From contig DDUR01000024.1 in the NCBI GenBank assembly GCA_002344895.1, forward strand, positions 124,001 through 188,000: a stretch of 64,000 nucleotides of DNA, in the 5' to 3' direction. Source of the stretch: Ignavibacteria bacterium UBA2333. Lineage in GTDB: Bacteria; Bacteroidota; Ignavibacteria; Kapaibacteriales; Kapaibacteriaceae. Below, piece after piece: positions 44,459-53,095 of the stretch. A program made the position numbers and the translations under genes. The first letter of the stretch is position 1. Every line of letters begins with the position of its first letter. The notes under the pieces are model-generated. The model saw only the letters and a list, made by a program, of their open reading frames with translations. It made no database searches and was not told the DNA's origin.

Positions 44459-45291
44459 GGTTGCAAAAATCGGCCCTGGAGTCGATATCGCGATGCAGCC
44501 ACGGTGGCATCGTACTGTCGACGTCGCAGGAGGTAGATGGTAGACAGGATGAGTACGATGATACAACCCACTCCTGATTCTACACCATAATCAGTACCGA
44601 ACCACACTGTGGCCGATGGGTCAACAATGACTCGTGTTCTCCAACCAGCAAACTGGTGTCCACTTACTGGTCCAACAAACATGCCAACAATCAGATTCCA
44701 GCCGATGTGAAGACCAATAACAAGCCATAGACTTCGGTTCCCTATAACAGCCGTACCAAACCATATCCCTGCGAGAATTGTCGTTACGACAGTAACTATG
44801 CTTGCTGACGGATTAAACCCATGGAGCAGTCCAAACGGAATTGCCGTTACAAGTACGGCTGTGATACCACCCCAACGCTCTCGAACAGCGTCAAAGATGA
44901 TCCCGCGAAACACAACTTCCTCCCACACAGCAGCTGCAATGATGCCGATAATCGTCAGAACTGTTGCCGAAAGGGTACTTCGTCCAACATCAATGACAGA
45001 CCACGGCAATATTGGTAGAACGATCAATGCAACCATGCTGAATGCAATGAACAGGCCCAGCGCAAGATGTCGGACACCGAGACTTGACATCGGTAATCCC
45101 AATGTAATCTCATTGCCCCCTGTGCCCCTTTCCAGAACGACTGACCAGAACACGACAACCGAAGCTAACACAGTGGACGTCATGGGCGCAGGTAACGATG
45201 TGCTCATGATCTGAGCCATCGCACCAGAGACGGTGATACCGATCACCATCCCCAAAATTCGTATCCACCATGTTCGTGGGAGCTGTTTCAT
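44455..45291 (-). CDS. CPBP family glutamic-type intramembrane protease
   Basis: 278-residue polytopic membrane protein of the CPBP/Abi (Rce1-like) family. Motif 1 is EEVVFRG (Glu124, Glu125, Arg129), motif 2 is IPFGLLHG, and motif 3 HIGWNLIVG, all placed in hydrophobic segments, so the active site looks intact. Family members cleave prenylated proteins or bacteriocin-related peptides; the substrate here is unknown. Overlaps both neighbours by ATGA. One paired GCCCC motif is in a loop (ERGTGGNE), which reads as a poorly conserved insertion. Confidence 0.88.
   Translation of the reverse strand: MKQLPRTWWIRILGMVIGITVSGAMAQIMSTSLPAPMTSTVLASVVVFWSVVLERGTGGNEITLGLPMSSLGVRHLALGLFIAFSMVALIVLPILPWSVIDVGRSTLSATVLTIIGIIAAAVWEEVVFRGIIFDAVRERWGGITAVLVTAIPFGLLHGFNPSASIVTVVTTILAGIWFGTAVIGNRSLWLVIGLHIGWNLIVGMFVGPVSGHQFAGWRTRVIVDPSATVWFGTDYGVESGVGCIIVLILSTIYLLRRRQYDATVAASRYRLQGRFLQP
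45115..45130 (+). repeat. paired GCCCC motif, copy in CPBP gene
   Basis: Units start nine bases apart on the plus strand (antisense to the gene). Confidence 0.7.
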
Positions 45292-45917
45292 GAAGGCAAG
45301 GGGGTACGATGACGACGAAGGTTACGTATCGACCGAATATCGATCATCGTCATGAGTCCAAGAAACAGAAGTGTATAACTCGGTACGATGAGCGTCGTAA
45401 CAAGTGGAAGTGTTGACACAGCTCCTGCTGCAAGTACGGTTGTTACAGCAATACGCATTGACGGTCCAAATCCAACTCGAGCCATCCAGTGACGGATATA
45501 GAGCCCCAAAACAAAAATTCCAACGTATCCGGCCAATGTCAGTGCAAGGACAATCGTTGGATCGAAGTCATCAAGAAATGCAACCACGATTGCATATATC
45601 AGCGCTGACTCGACGAGGAACGTCAACAACTTCATCAGACGTGGAGGCACGTCACCATAGATGATAACCGTCGTTGCTGTGACGTCGTGAATAATCGCTC
45701 CCGAGATCATTGCCAGCACGACAACGAGCACTGCAGGGAAGTACGTTGATCCAAGGTCTGGAACGACAAGTGAGCCGACAATCACACCAAAAAGGAGTAC
45801 AATGACGGTGATGGCCAGAGGATTCTCACGTCGAAGGAAACGGAGGTACCGTTCCTCCCTTGGTCCTACGTCAGTGAGCTTCGGTTGTAACGGAGCCACT
45901 CGATTTGAGCGAATCAA
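45288..45917 (-). CDS. hypothetical polytopic membrane protein
   Basis: About 209 residues, not recognised. After a basic soluble N-terminus (REERYLRFLRRENP) come five to six hydrophobic segments (LAITVIVLLFGVIVGSLVV, FPAVLVVVLAMISGAII, YVGIFVLGLYI and others). The start is uncertain: TTG at 45917 or GTG at 45899, both inside the end of the HicB-like gene, so the two genes overlap by 29-47 bases. Overlaps the CPBP gene by ATGA. Shared transcript suggests an envelope-related unit, nothing more. Confidence 0.68.
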   Translation of the reverse strand: MIRSNRVAPLQPKLTDVGPREERYLRFLRRENPLAITVIVLLFGVIVGSLVVPDLGSTYFPAVLVVVLAMISGAIIHDVTATTVIIYGDVPPRLMKLLTFLVESALIYAIVVAFLDDFDPTIVLALTLAGYVGIFVLGLYIRHWMARVGFGPSMRIAVTTVLAAGAVSTLPLVTTLIVPSYTLLFLGLMTMIDIRSIRNLRRHRTPLPS

Positions 45918-46080
45918 TATGATCGAGAACGACCTTCTTCATTGCCTCTTCAACCTCTTCATGAGCACTACCTTTAATCATGATAGCCAATTGTGGGCAG
46001 TATGAAGCATAGTCAGTTTCACCGCGGCGGCGGATAAGAACTTCATAGTCGTTCGGGTCAAGGCTTGTCGGCGTATTCAT
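45871..46080 (-). CDS. small HicB-like protein
   Basis: 69 residues. The sequence DYEVLIRRRGETDYASYCPQ and the helix SAHEEVEEAMKKVVLDHI match the partial RNase-H-like fold of HicB/UPF0150 proteins, though the C-terminal DNA-binding domain of true antitoxins is missing. No HicA-like toxin adjoins. It sits three bases after the TPR gene stop and overlaps the membrane-protein gene. Probably a stand-alone HicB-fold protein within an operon rather than half of a toxin-antitoxin pair. Confidence 0.68.
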   Translation of the reverse strand: MNTPTSLDPNDYEVLIRRRGETDYASYCPQLAIMIKGSAHEEVEEAMKKVVLDHIDSLKSSGSVTTEAH

Positions 46081-46083
46081 GGT

Positions 46084-47652
46084 TTACCTGTTTTTCTGAA
46101 TCTTTTCTTCTAGGTACGTTCTCTCTGGATCCTTGCGAAGTGCCTCTTCCCATGCGCGAATAGCACGATCACGTTCACCGAGAGATTCGAGGATGTCGCC
46201 ATAATGCTCAAAATGCGTAGCATTACCACCAACACTAATTGCGCGTTCAATGTAGGTACGTGCGCGATCCGCATCACCTGCACGGAAGAGAACCCACGCA
46301 TAGGTATCCAAATAGGCTGGATTGGTGGGGTACTGTTGAACAGCTTTCCAGGCCAGCTCACGAGCACGAGGAATATCCGTACCACGAACTGTCAGGGCAT
46401 AGGCAAGATTGTTGTTCGCAAGATGATTCTGAGGGTCGATCTTCAGAACTCGTTCGTAGGCTGCTTCACTCGAGTCGGGCTCACCCTCATGATCATATTG
46501 GAGTCCTAACTGCAACCATGCTTCAATCATTTCAGGATCAATGATCGTTGCAGCTTGAAAAAATCCGATGGATTCTCGGATACGCCCTTGCTCCTGTGCA
46601 ATTGCACCTAGCATAAACGGAAAGCGGCTATCGTTCGGAAACAATGTTCTTCCACGCTGGGCCACGATTCGAGCAGATGTAAAGCGTCGGACGGATATTT
46701 GTGTGGATGCGATTTGCATGAGTGGTTCTGCTGAGCCACGAGAAACATGCATAGCGCGCACAAACATTGAGTCGGAAAGCACGGAATCTTGAATGGCCTG
46801 GGCAAGAATACCACCCATCGAGAGGAGTTGCCAGGAATCCGAGAAACGGTTCCTGATCGTAACAGCCACAGCTCGAATCGTATCAGGATACAGTTGCAAG
46901 AGTAGACTATCACCCAGGAAACCTGACACGGCAGCAGCCCAAACACGCTGTGTACCATCATCCACACCATTCCATGTGTGTAGGAGGTTCATCACATTGT
47001 CAAGTTTGCCTGCCTCTGCATAGGCAACTACAAGATCCTGAGCTATGTCTGCATCGCGTCGATCTAATACGGCAGCACGTTCGAGAGATCGTAACCTGCC
47101 TTCCATATCGCGAAGCCGTCGATAGAGATCAGCTAAACGAAGTAGTACACCCTCATCTGCCTCAATAGCCATCAATTCTTCGAACACATCGATTGCCTTG
47201 CGAGCATCGCGTGGTTCATAGAGTCTGCCGAGTGTGTAGAGTTGACGTTTGGAAGGATTCAGACCACGAATACGCTCGTAGGCCGCAAGACCATCATCAT
47301 ACCGTCCCATATCTACAAGCATATCGGCCTTGAGCTCCCATGCATCGGCGAGTCGTGCATCCCTTCGGAGTGCTTCATCAACAGCATCCATGGCTGCTTC
47401 TGTACGACGTAATGCGTAGTACGACCGAGCCATCGCTGTGAGGATCGTTGCCGACGAATCGTATCGAAGTGCCTCTTGGAACTCGAGCACGGCCTCAGCG
47501 TGACGTTCACCTTGTAACTGTAACGATGTACCGTTAATGAAGGCCTCGCGTGCTTTTTTCTTGCGAAGCACGGAATCTTCCTGGGCACAAACCACAATGG
47601 GGAGTGCCGTGAGGACAAGGGTGAGGGTTACGAGCGAACGAATGACGTGCAT
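46084..47652 (-). CDS. secreted/periplasmic TPR protein
   Basis: 522 residues. A signal peptide (MHVIRSLVTLTLVLTALPIVVCAQ) then TPR units along the whole chain (AVLEFQEALRYDSSATILTAMARSY is part of one; GLQYDHEGEPDSSEAAYERV and SLGERDRAIRAWEEALRKDP are others). The ATG at 47652 opens the signal peptide; the longer reading would cross the rpmB terminator. First gene of the unit with HicB-like, membrane, CPBP and second TPR genes. Likely a scaffold of an envelope complex; partners unknown. Confidence 0.85.
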   Translation of the reverse strand: MHVIRSLVTLTLVLTALPIVVCAQEDSVLRKKKAREAFINGTSLQLQGERHAEAVLEFQEALRYDSSATILTAMARSYYALRRTEAAMDAVDEALRRDARLADAWELKADMLVDMGRYDDGLAAYERIRGLNPSKRQLYTLGRLYEPRDARKAIDVFEELMAIEADEGVLLRLADLYRRLRDMEGRLRSLERAAVLDRRDADIAQDLVVAYAEAGKLDNVMNLLHTWNGVDDGTQRVWAAAVSGFLGDSLLLQLYPDTIRAVAVTIRNRFSDSWQLLSMGGILAQAIQDSVLSDSMFVRAMHVSRGSAEPLMQIASTQISVRRFTSARIVAQRGRTLFPNDSRFPFMLGAIAQEQGRIRESIGFFQAATIIDPEMIEAWLQLGLQYDHEGEPDSSEAAYERVLKIDPQNHLANNNLAYALTVRGTDIPRARELAWKAVQQYPTNPAYLDTYAWVLFRAGDADRARTYIERAISVGGNATHFEHYGDILESLGERDRAIRAWEEALRKDPERTYLEEKIQKNR

Positions 47653-47702
47653 CAGGGGCTGACGACGAACGAGACGCAATCTTCGTGGTGAAATGGAAAC
47701 GA

Positions 47703-47729
47703 AAAAAGGTCGCACACGGCGACCTTTTT
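47703..47729. terminator. intrinsic terminator of rpmB
   Basis: Perfect 11-base stem AAAAAGGTCGC / GCGACCTTTTT with a 5-base loop, 20 bases past the rpmB stop, followed by further T residues on the minus strand. Confidence 0.88.
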
Positions 47730-47748
47730 CGAAATGTCTAACGACTCC

Positions 47749-47970
47749 TTACTTCTGCAAACGCTTTTTCATAGCCGTGTAGCCAATCTTGTCAAGCGTC
47801 TTGAGGGCGCTTGCAGTTGCTTTCACGGTTACCCAGCGGCCTTCTTCAGGCACCCAGATACGTTTCTTTTGCAGATTGGGGAGGAACCGGCGACGCGTGC
47901 GGTTATTCGCATGCGATACATTGTTGCCGTACATAACGCCAACACCGGTCAGTTCACATCGACGAGCCAT
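47749..47970 (-). CDS. rpmB: 50S ribosomal protein L28
   Basis: 73-residue ribosomal protein. MARRCELTG at the start, GNNVSHANNRTRRRFLPNLQ and the basic end IGYTAMKKRL are the L28 pattern. The start at 47970 gives the canonical N-terminus; the longer reading to 48015 is not supported. It is not followed by rpmG here. Own promoter (48012-48042) and own terminator. Confidence 0.97.
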   Translation of the reverse strand: MARRCELTGVGVMYGNNVSHANNRTRRRFLPNLQKKRIWVPEEGRWVTVKATASALKTLDKIGYTAMKKRLQK

Positions 47971-48011
47971 TGTAATGGGACTCCAGGCCAGAAGGGGTTT
48001 GAACAAGACTT

Positions 48012-48042
48012 CCAAATTACGGAATCATTTGACACTAAGCAA
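48012..48042 (-). promoter_or_regulatory. -33/-7 promoter of rpmB
   Basis: Minus strand: TTG at 48040-48042, 20-base spacer, TAATTTGG at 48012-48019 (seven of eight bases of TAnnTTTG). Best full Bacteroidota-type promoter in the window. Confidence 0.65.
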
Positions 48043-48078
48043 GTGCCATGCCAAGATGGGTCGAACCTTTGAGTTCGG

Positions 48079-48086
48079 TAGTTTTG
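48079..48086 (+). promoter_or_regulatory. -7 promoter box TAGTTTTG of uvrA
   Basis: Exact TAnnTTTG match on the plus strand, 29 bases before the first ATG (48115) and 80 before the preferred uvrA start. No LexA-type palindrome recognised nearby. Confidence 0.5.
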
Positions 48087-48106
48087 TTGCTTGCCCTTCA
48101 CCGTTA

Positions 48107-48124
48107 GCCCCCTTATGCCCCCTT
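48107..48124 (+). repeat. paired GCCCC motif in the uvrA leader
   Basis: Two GCCCCCTT units starting ten bases apart, between the predicted promoter and the preferred start of uvrA; the ATG at 48115 lies inside it. Confidence 0.7.
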
Positions 48125-48165
48125 CCTCACGAGTTTCCAAGCCGCCAGAATCAACGCCAGAATCG

Positions 48166-50994
48166 ATGAAAAAGACGTCCGCAACCGGCACTAAGCGGAT
48201 GATTGGCGTTCGTGGTGCGCGGGTGAACAATCTGAAAAATGTTGACGTCGACATTCCTCGTCAGGCTCTTACGGTAATCACCGGACTCAGCGGTTCTGGA
48301 AAGTCGTCCCTTGCCTTTGATACTCTCTATGCCGAAGGACAGCGCCGGTTTGTGGAGAGTTTGTCGGCATATGCCCGACAGTTTCTCGATCGAATGAATA
48401 AACCCGATGTTGACTCGATTACAGGTCTTCCTCCAGCCGTTGCCATCGAGCAGCAGACGTTTACGAAGAATCCTCGGTCGACGGTTGGCACAACGACGGA
48501 AATCTATGACTATCTGCGGTTGCTCTACGGAAGAATTGGTGTCGTCATCGACAAGGATACAGGGGAGGTTATACGGAAGGATTCGCCAACATCTGTAGCC
48601 GAGGTGCTGTTTCAACTAACCGAGGGGACACGTCTGTACGTCATGTATCCGTTACCAACGGAACATGCAGATGTAACAGATGTGCGTGATGGACTACGTG
48701 CTCGAGGGTTTTCGAGAGTCGTTGTTGGGGCGTCAACGACACCAACGGACCTCGACGATTTTATCGAAATCGGTGCAGAAACGGTCTATGTACTTGTTGA
48801 CCGATTTGTGATGCGTCATGATGATGAATCGCGTACACGGCTGACGGATTCGTTGGAAACGGCATTTGAAGCCGGTTCGGGAAGAATCCTTATTCGTAAC
48901 CTGACGTCAGGTGAAGATCGCTGGTTCTCATCGAAGTTTGAAAGCGCACAGACGGGTACACAGTATATCGAGCCGGAACCACGCCTTTTTTCGTTTAACA
49001 ATCCCTTTGGTGCATGTCCCGTATGCCAGGGATTCGGACGAAGTGTTGGTATCGATGAAAATCTTGTTTTTCCTGATCGGTCGCTGAGTCTTCGTCGCGG
49101 TGCCATTCATCCCTTCCGGGGTGAAACGTATGGGATGCACCTGCGATCCTTGTTACGGGAGGCGACACGACTTGGTATACCAGTTGACAAGCCGTTGTAT
49201 TCCCTGACGGAGGCGCAGATGAATACAATTATGGCAGGCGCTGGTGAATACATCGGTGTAGATGGATTTTTCCGCATGCTTGAAGAAAAGTCCTACAAGA
49301 CACATTACAGAGTGATGCTGAGTCGATACCGTGGTTTTACACGATGTCATGCCTGCCATGGCTCACGACTCCGCACAGCTGCACGTCAAGTTTACGTTGG
49401 TGAACTCAACATCCCTGCAGTTGTCAACTTGACCTTGGCTGCAGCCCGCGAACACTTTGACTCACTTCAACTATCACCAACAGAAGAGTTAACGGTAGGG
49501 CAGATTCTGCTGGAGATTCGACGTCGACTTCAGTTATTGTGTGATATTGGTTTGGAGTACCTCACACTTGACCGGTTATCACATACTCTCTCTGGTGGCG
49601 AATCTCAGCGTATCAATCTTGCAACGTCTCTCGGTAGTGCTCTTGTTGGTACGTTGTATGTACTCGACGAGCCGAGTATTGGACTCCATCCGCGTGATAC
49701 GGACAGGTTACTCAATATCCTGCAGCGATTACGTTCACTTGGTAATACAGTTGTTATTGTTGAGCATGACCTCGACGTCATTCGTACGGCTGATCACGTT
49801 ATCGACATTGGGCCCCTTGCCGGCGAAGCCGGCGGCTCCATAACCTTTAGCGGATCGATTCAGGAGATGATGTCTCATGGAACATCGCTCACTGCTGACT
49901 ACCTGACAGCACGTCGTACGGTCAGCGTAAAAACTGCATACCGTAAGGGTAACGGCAAAGAAATCGTAGTACGTGCTCCGGTACACCACAACTTAAAGGG
50001 AGACGACCTTCATGTTCCGCTAGGAACAATGACGGTTGTAACCGGGGTGTCGGGATCTGGTAAGTCTACTCTTGTCCACGACGTCTTACACGCCGGCCTG
50101 CAGAGAATCTTTGGCGGAGCTACAACGGAAGCTGGCACGTGTGCGGGTATCGAAGGGTATGATGCGATTGATGGTGTGGAAATGATTGACCAGTCTCCAA
50201 TCGGTCGGTCATCGCGTTCAACTCCTGCGACCTATACCAAGACCTTCGACCTGATTCGTGACGTGTTCTCTTCAACACAAGCAGCCAAACAGCTGGGCTG
50301 GAAAGCAGGGCACTTCAGCTTTAACGTCACGGGTGGACGTTGTGATACGTGTGAAGGTGCGGGCACCGTCACCATTGAGATGCAGTTTTTGCCCGACATT
50401 GAACTACCATGTGAAGCATGTGGCGGTAGTCGGTACAAACGAGAAGCAAAACAGATCCTTTACCGAAATGCTTCAATCATTGACGTTCTGAACATGACCG
50501 TCGACGAAGCAATTACACTTTTTGAGGATCAGAATCGCATCGTCCAGAAACTGAGCATCCTCCGCCAGGTTGGCCTAGGGTACGTCAAACTTGGTCAGCC
50601 ATCAACCCACCTTAGTGGTGGGGAAGCACAACGTATTAAGCTGGCTGCACACCTTGATGCAACGTCGGACGGACCAAGACTCTTCATTTTTGACGAACCA
50701 ACAACTGGCCTTCACGTCCACGATGTATCGGCCTTGTTAACAGCACTTGACAACCTGGTTGATCGTGGCCACTCTGTTGTCATCATCGAGCACAATGTCC
50801 ACGTTATGGCTCATGCGGACTGGATCGTTGACCTTGGTCCAGAGGGTGGAGCACGCGGTGGTAACATCATTGCAACGGGTACACCAAAACAGGTTGCAGG
50901 TACAACGGGATCTCACACCGGTGAGTCCCTGAAACGATTCTATGCCGAACACGGCATTGGTGTACAGCGCCGTCGCACGGCGAAATCAACGTGA
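48166..50994 (+). CDS. uvrA: excinuclease ABC subunit A
   Basis: Damage-recognition ATPase of nucleotide excision repair. 942 residues from the ATG at 48166, the usual UvrA length. Two ABC modules: Walker A GLSGSGKSS at residues 40-48 and GVSGSGKST in the second half, signature LSGGESQRINLA and LSGGEAQRIKLA, and zinc fingers built from CPVCQGFG/CHACHGSR and CDTCEGAG/CEACGGSR. In-frame starts at 48115 (ATG) and 48091 (TTG) would add a low-complexity Ser/Pro leader. Its stop overlaps the next gene's GTG. Confidence 0.96.
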   Translation: MKKTSATGTKRMIGVRGARVNNLKNVDVDIPRQALTVITGLSGSGKSSLAFDTLYAEGQRRFVESLSAYARQFLDRMNKPDVDSITGLPPAVAIEQQTFTKNPRSTVGTTTEIYDYLRLLYGRIGVVIDKDTGEVIRKDSPTSVAEVLFQLTEGTRLYVMYPLPTEHADVTDVRDGLRARGFSRVVVGASTTPTDLDDFIEIGAETVYVLVDRFVMRHDDESRTRLTDSLETAFEAGSGRILIRNLTSGEDRWFSSKFESAQTGTQYIEPEPRLFSFNNPFGACPVCQGFGRSVGIDENLVFPDRSLSLRRGAIHPFRGETYGMHLRSLLREATRLGIPVDKPLYSLTEAQMNTIMAGAGEYIGVDGFFRMLEEKSYKTHYRVMLSRYRGFTRCHACHGSRLRTAARQVYVGELNIPAVVNLTLAAAREHFDSLQLSPTEELTVGQILLEIRRRLQLLCDIGLEYLTLDRLSHTLSGGESQRINLATSLGSALVGTLYVLDEPSIGLHPRDTDRLLNILQRLRSLGNTVVIVEHDLDVIRTADHVIDIGPLAGEAGGSITFSGSIQEMMSHGTSLTADYLTARRTVSVKTAYRKGNGKEIVVRAPVHHNLKGDDLHVPLGTMTVVTGVSGSGKSTLVHDVLHAGLQRIFGGATTEAGTCAGIEGYDAIDGVEMIDQSPIGRSSRSTPATYTKTFDLIRDVFSSTQAAKQLGWKAGHFSFNVTGGRCDTCEGAGTVTIEMQFLPDIELPCEACGGSRYKREAKQILYRNASIIDVLNMTVDEAITLFEDQNRIVQKLSILRQVGLGYVKLGQPSTHLSGGEAQRIKLAAHLDATSDGPRLFIFDEPTTGLHVHDVSALLTALDNLVDRGHSVVIIEHNVHVMAHADWIVDLGPEGGARGGNIIATGTPKQVAGTTGSHTGESLKRFYAEHGIGVQRRRTAKST

Positions 50995-52019
50995 GAGCTC
51001 GCCACGTTATTCGAGTTTTACTTGCCACAGCTGTACTCATTGGAGCGCTATGGTGGGTTCTGTCGGGTGTAAACCTGTCCTTAACATTTTCTATCATAGG
51101 CCAGTCTGATGTAATCATCATTTTACTCTGTGTTCCCATCATCTTGCTGAGTCACGTTGTACGCGCATCTCGCTGGCGTACAATGCTCACCGAATCATCA
51201 CAGAGTTTTTCTTTAGGAACGGCCTACAATGCCGTGATGATTGGATATGCTGCGAACACGATTGTACCTCGGAGTGGGGAAGTGATCCGTCCGTGGGTCT
51301 TTGCAAAACGCTCCGGTATTTCCGTGTCAACATCTCTGGCAAGCGTCATCGTTGAACGACTGCTTGACGTCTTAACGTTACTCCTTGGAATTGGCCTTGT
51401 CCTGCTCTTTGAAGGGGCACAACTCTCCGCTGCAATACCATCTCTTTCAACAGATGTAATCACCTACGGTATGGGGCTACCCGCCCTGGTACTTGCTGTC
51501 ATCGTGGCAATTGTTGCCTTTACGGACGCGGGCCAGCGTGTTGTAACGCAGTTGTTGCGTCCGCTGGGACCTCGTGTCACAACAAAAATCGTGTCAGTTC
51601 TTGACGGACTCCACCGGGGAACGTCGATTTTACGCCGTCCTTCTCTGTGGTTACGCGCAATTGTAGAGACCATACTGTTATGGTCACTCTACATCTTACC
51701 GCTCTACATTCTGCTTCAGGCAATACCATTTCAGCCAGAACTTCACACGACCTTTCTTGACGCTGCCGTGATGCTTGTTATCATTTCGGTCGGCGTAACG
51801 ATTGCACCAACACCGGGTGCTCTAGGAATCTATCAGGGTTTTGCCCAGGCAGCTCTCGTACGGATTCACGGCGTGGATGACAGTTCAGCGCTCGCCTTTG
51901 GTGTCCTGGCCTGGGTGGTGAACTATGGTGTAGCACTCCTTGCCGGCGGCCTGTCGGCCTTCCTTGAAATGCGAAACGGCCTCTCATGGTCGGACGTTCG
52001 GGAATCCTCAACGTCGTAA
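50991..52019 (+). CDS. flippase-like (UPF0104/LPG synthase TM domain) membrane protein
   Basis: 342 residues with about eight hydrophobic segments and the family motifs SHVVRASRWRTML, NTIVPRSGEVIRPWVF and the late TPGALGIYQGFAQAAL. Proteins with this domain alone (without the soluble MprF synthase part) are thought to move or tether lipids and polyprenyl-linked sugars. The GTG start overlaps the uvrA stop (GTGA). The TAA stop supplies the first bases of the -7 box of the next gene. Confidence 0.85.
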   Translation: MRARHVIRVLLATAVLIGALWWVLSGVNLSLTFSIIGQSDVIIILLCVPIILLSHVVRASRWRTMLTESSQSFSLGTAYNAVMIGYAANTIVPRSGEVIRPWVFAKRSGISVSTSLASVIVERLLDVLTLLLGIGLVLLFEGAQLSAAIPSLSTDVITYGMGLPALVLAVIVAIVAFTDAGQRVVTQLLRPLGPRVTTKIVSVLDGLHRGTSILRRPSLWLRAIVETILLWSLYILPLYILLQAIPFQPELHTTFLDAAVMLVIISVGVTIAPTPGALGIYQGFAQAALVRIHGVDDSSALAFGVLAWVVNYGVALLAGGLSAFLEMRNGLSWSDVRESSTS

Positions 52020-52024
52020 CTTTG
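52017..52024 (+). promoter_or_regulatory. -7 promoter box TAACTTTG of the FNR gene
   Basis: Exact TAnnTTTG match whose TAA is also the stop codon of the upstream gene; 36 bases before the FNR ATG. Confidence 0.45.
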
Positions 52025-52059
52025 TTGTCTTGCCCATTCATCAGAACCACCACCTGACC

Positions 52060-53073
52060 ATGTCTGCAACACACTCTACGGATGTCATAATCATCGGCGC
52101 GGGCCCTTGTGGCCTCTTTTCTGTTTTTGAAGCCGGTCTTCTCAAGATGAAATGTCATCTAGTTGACTATCTGCCAATCCCTGGTGGACAGTGTGCCGAG
52201 ATCTATCCGAAGAAGCCGATCTATGACATTCCCGGTTATCCGAGTGTCCTTGCCGGTGACCTCATTACCAATCTGATGAAACAGATTGAGCCGTTCCATC
52301 CTGAGTTTACACTTGGAGAACGAGCAGAGACGATTGAGAGACTCGATGGTGGACGTTTTCGGGTGACAACGCACCGTGGAACGTCGATTGAAGGATCAAC
52401 CATCCTCATCGCTGGTGGACTTGGTTGTTTTGAGCCACGGAAGCCGATGATTGGGAATATCACAGACTTTGAAGATCGCGGAGTTGAGTATATCATTCGC
52501 GATCCGGAGTTCTATCGTGGCAAACGTGTGATTATTGGTGGTGGGGGAGACTCAGCACTTGACTGGACAATCGTGCTCGCAGACATTGCCTCGGAGGTGA
52601 CACTTGTTCACCGCAGCCAATCATTTCGCGCGGCACCTGATTCCGTCTCTAAGGCACAAGCACTTGCTGATGCTGGAAAGATCCGAATGCATACCGATGC
52701 TCAGGTTGCCGGGTTAATCGGTGATGGACAACTTCAGAGTGTTGTGGTTGAGAGAAATGACAAGTCAACCTTTGAGATGGACGTTGACCATTTTATTCCA
52801 CTCTTTGGACTGTCGCCAAAACTTGGTCCGATCGCCGACTGGGGACTTTCACTCGATAAGAATGCCATCAACGTTGATCCTACAACGTATCGCACAAATG
52901 TTGAAGGTATCTATGCCGTCGGTGACATCTCTGAGTATCCTAACAAGCTAAAACTTATCCTGTGTGGATTCCATGAGGCCGCTGTTGCGCTCAATGTAGA
53001 GTATCAACGCCTGCATCCCGAGAAAAAGCACGTCCTGAAATACACCACGGTTACTGGAATTGCCGGGTTGTAA
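52060..53073 (+). CDS. ferredoxin--NADP+ reductase, thioredoxin-reductase-like type
   Basis: 337-residue FAD enzyme moving electrons between ferredoxin and NADP(H), of the kind found in Chlorobium and Bacillus. The FAD motif GAGPCGLFSVFEAG and the NADP motif IGGGGDSALDW are present, and the end has YAVGDISEYPNKLKLI, the FAD-ribityl contact. The thioredoxin reductase active-site CxxC is absent, which separates it from TrxR. No ferredoxin gene adjoins. Start ATG at 52060, without a Shine-Dalgarno. Confidence 0.9.
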   Translation: MSATHSTDVIIIGAGPCGLFSVFEAGLLKMKCHLVDYLPIPGGQCAEIYPKKPIYDIPGYPSVLAGDLITNLMKQIEPFHPEFTLGERAETIERLDGGRFRVTTHRGTSIEGSTILIAGGLGCFEPRKPMIGNITDFEDRGVEYIIRDPEFYRGKRVIIGGGGDSALDWTIVLADIASEVTLVHRSQSFRAAPDSVSKAQALADAGKIRMHTDAQVAGLIGDGQLQSVVVERNDKSTFEMDVDHFIPLFGLSPKLGPIADWGLSLDKNAINVDPTTYRTNVEGIYAVGDISEYPNKLKLILCGFHEAAVALNVEYQRLHPEKKHVLKYTTVTGIAGL

Positions 53074-53095
53074 ACAAGCAGAAGACCACGGAACT

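Noticed and set aside
45871..46080. HicB-like gene as part of a HicAB toxin-antitoxin system
   Set aside because: No HicA-like frame adjoins and the DNA-binding tail of antitoxins is absent.
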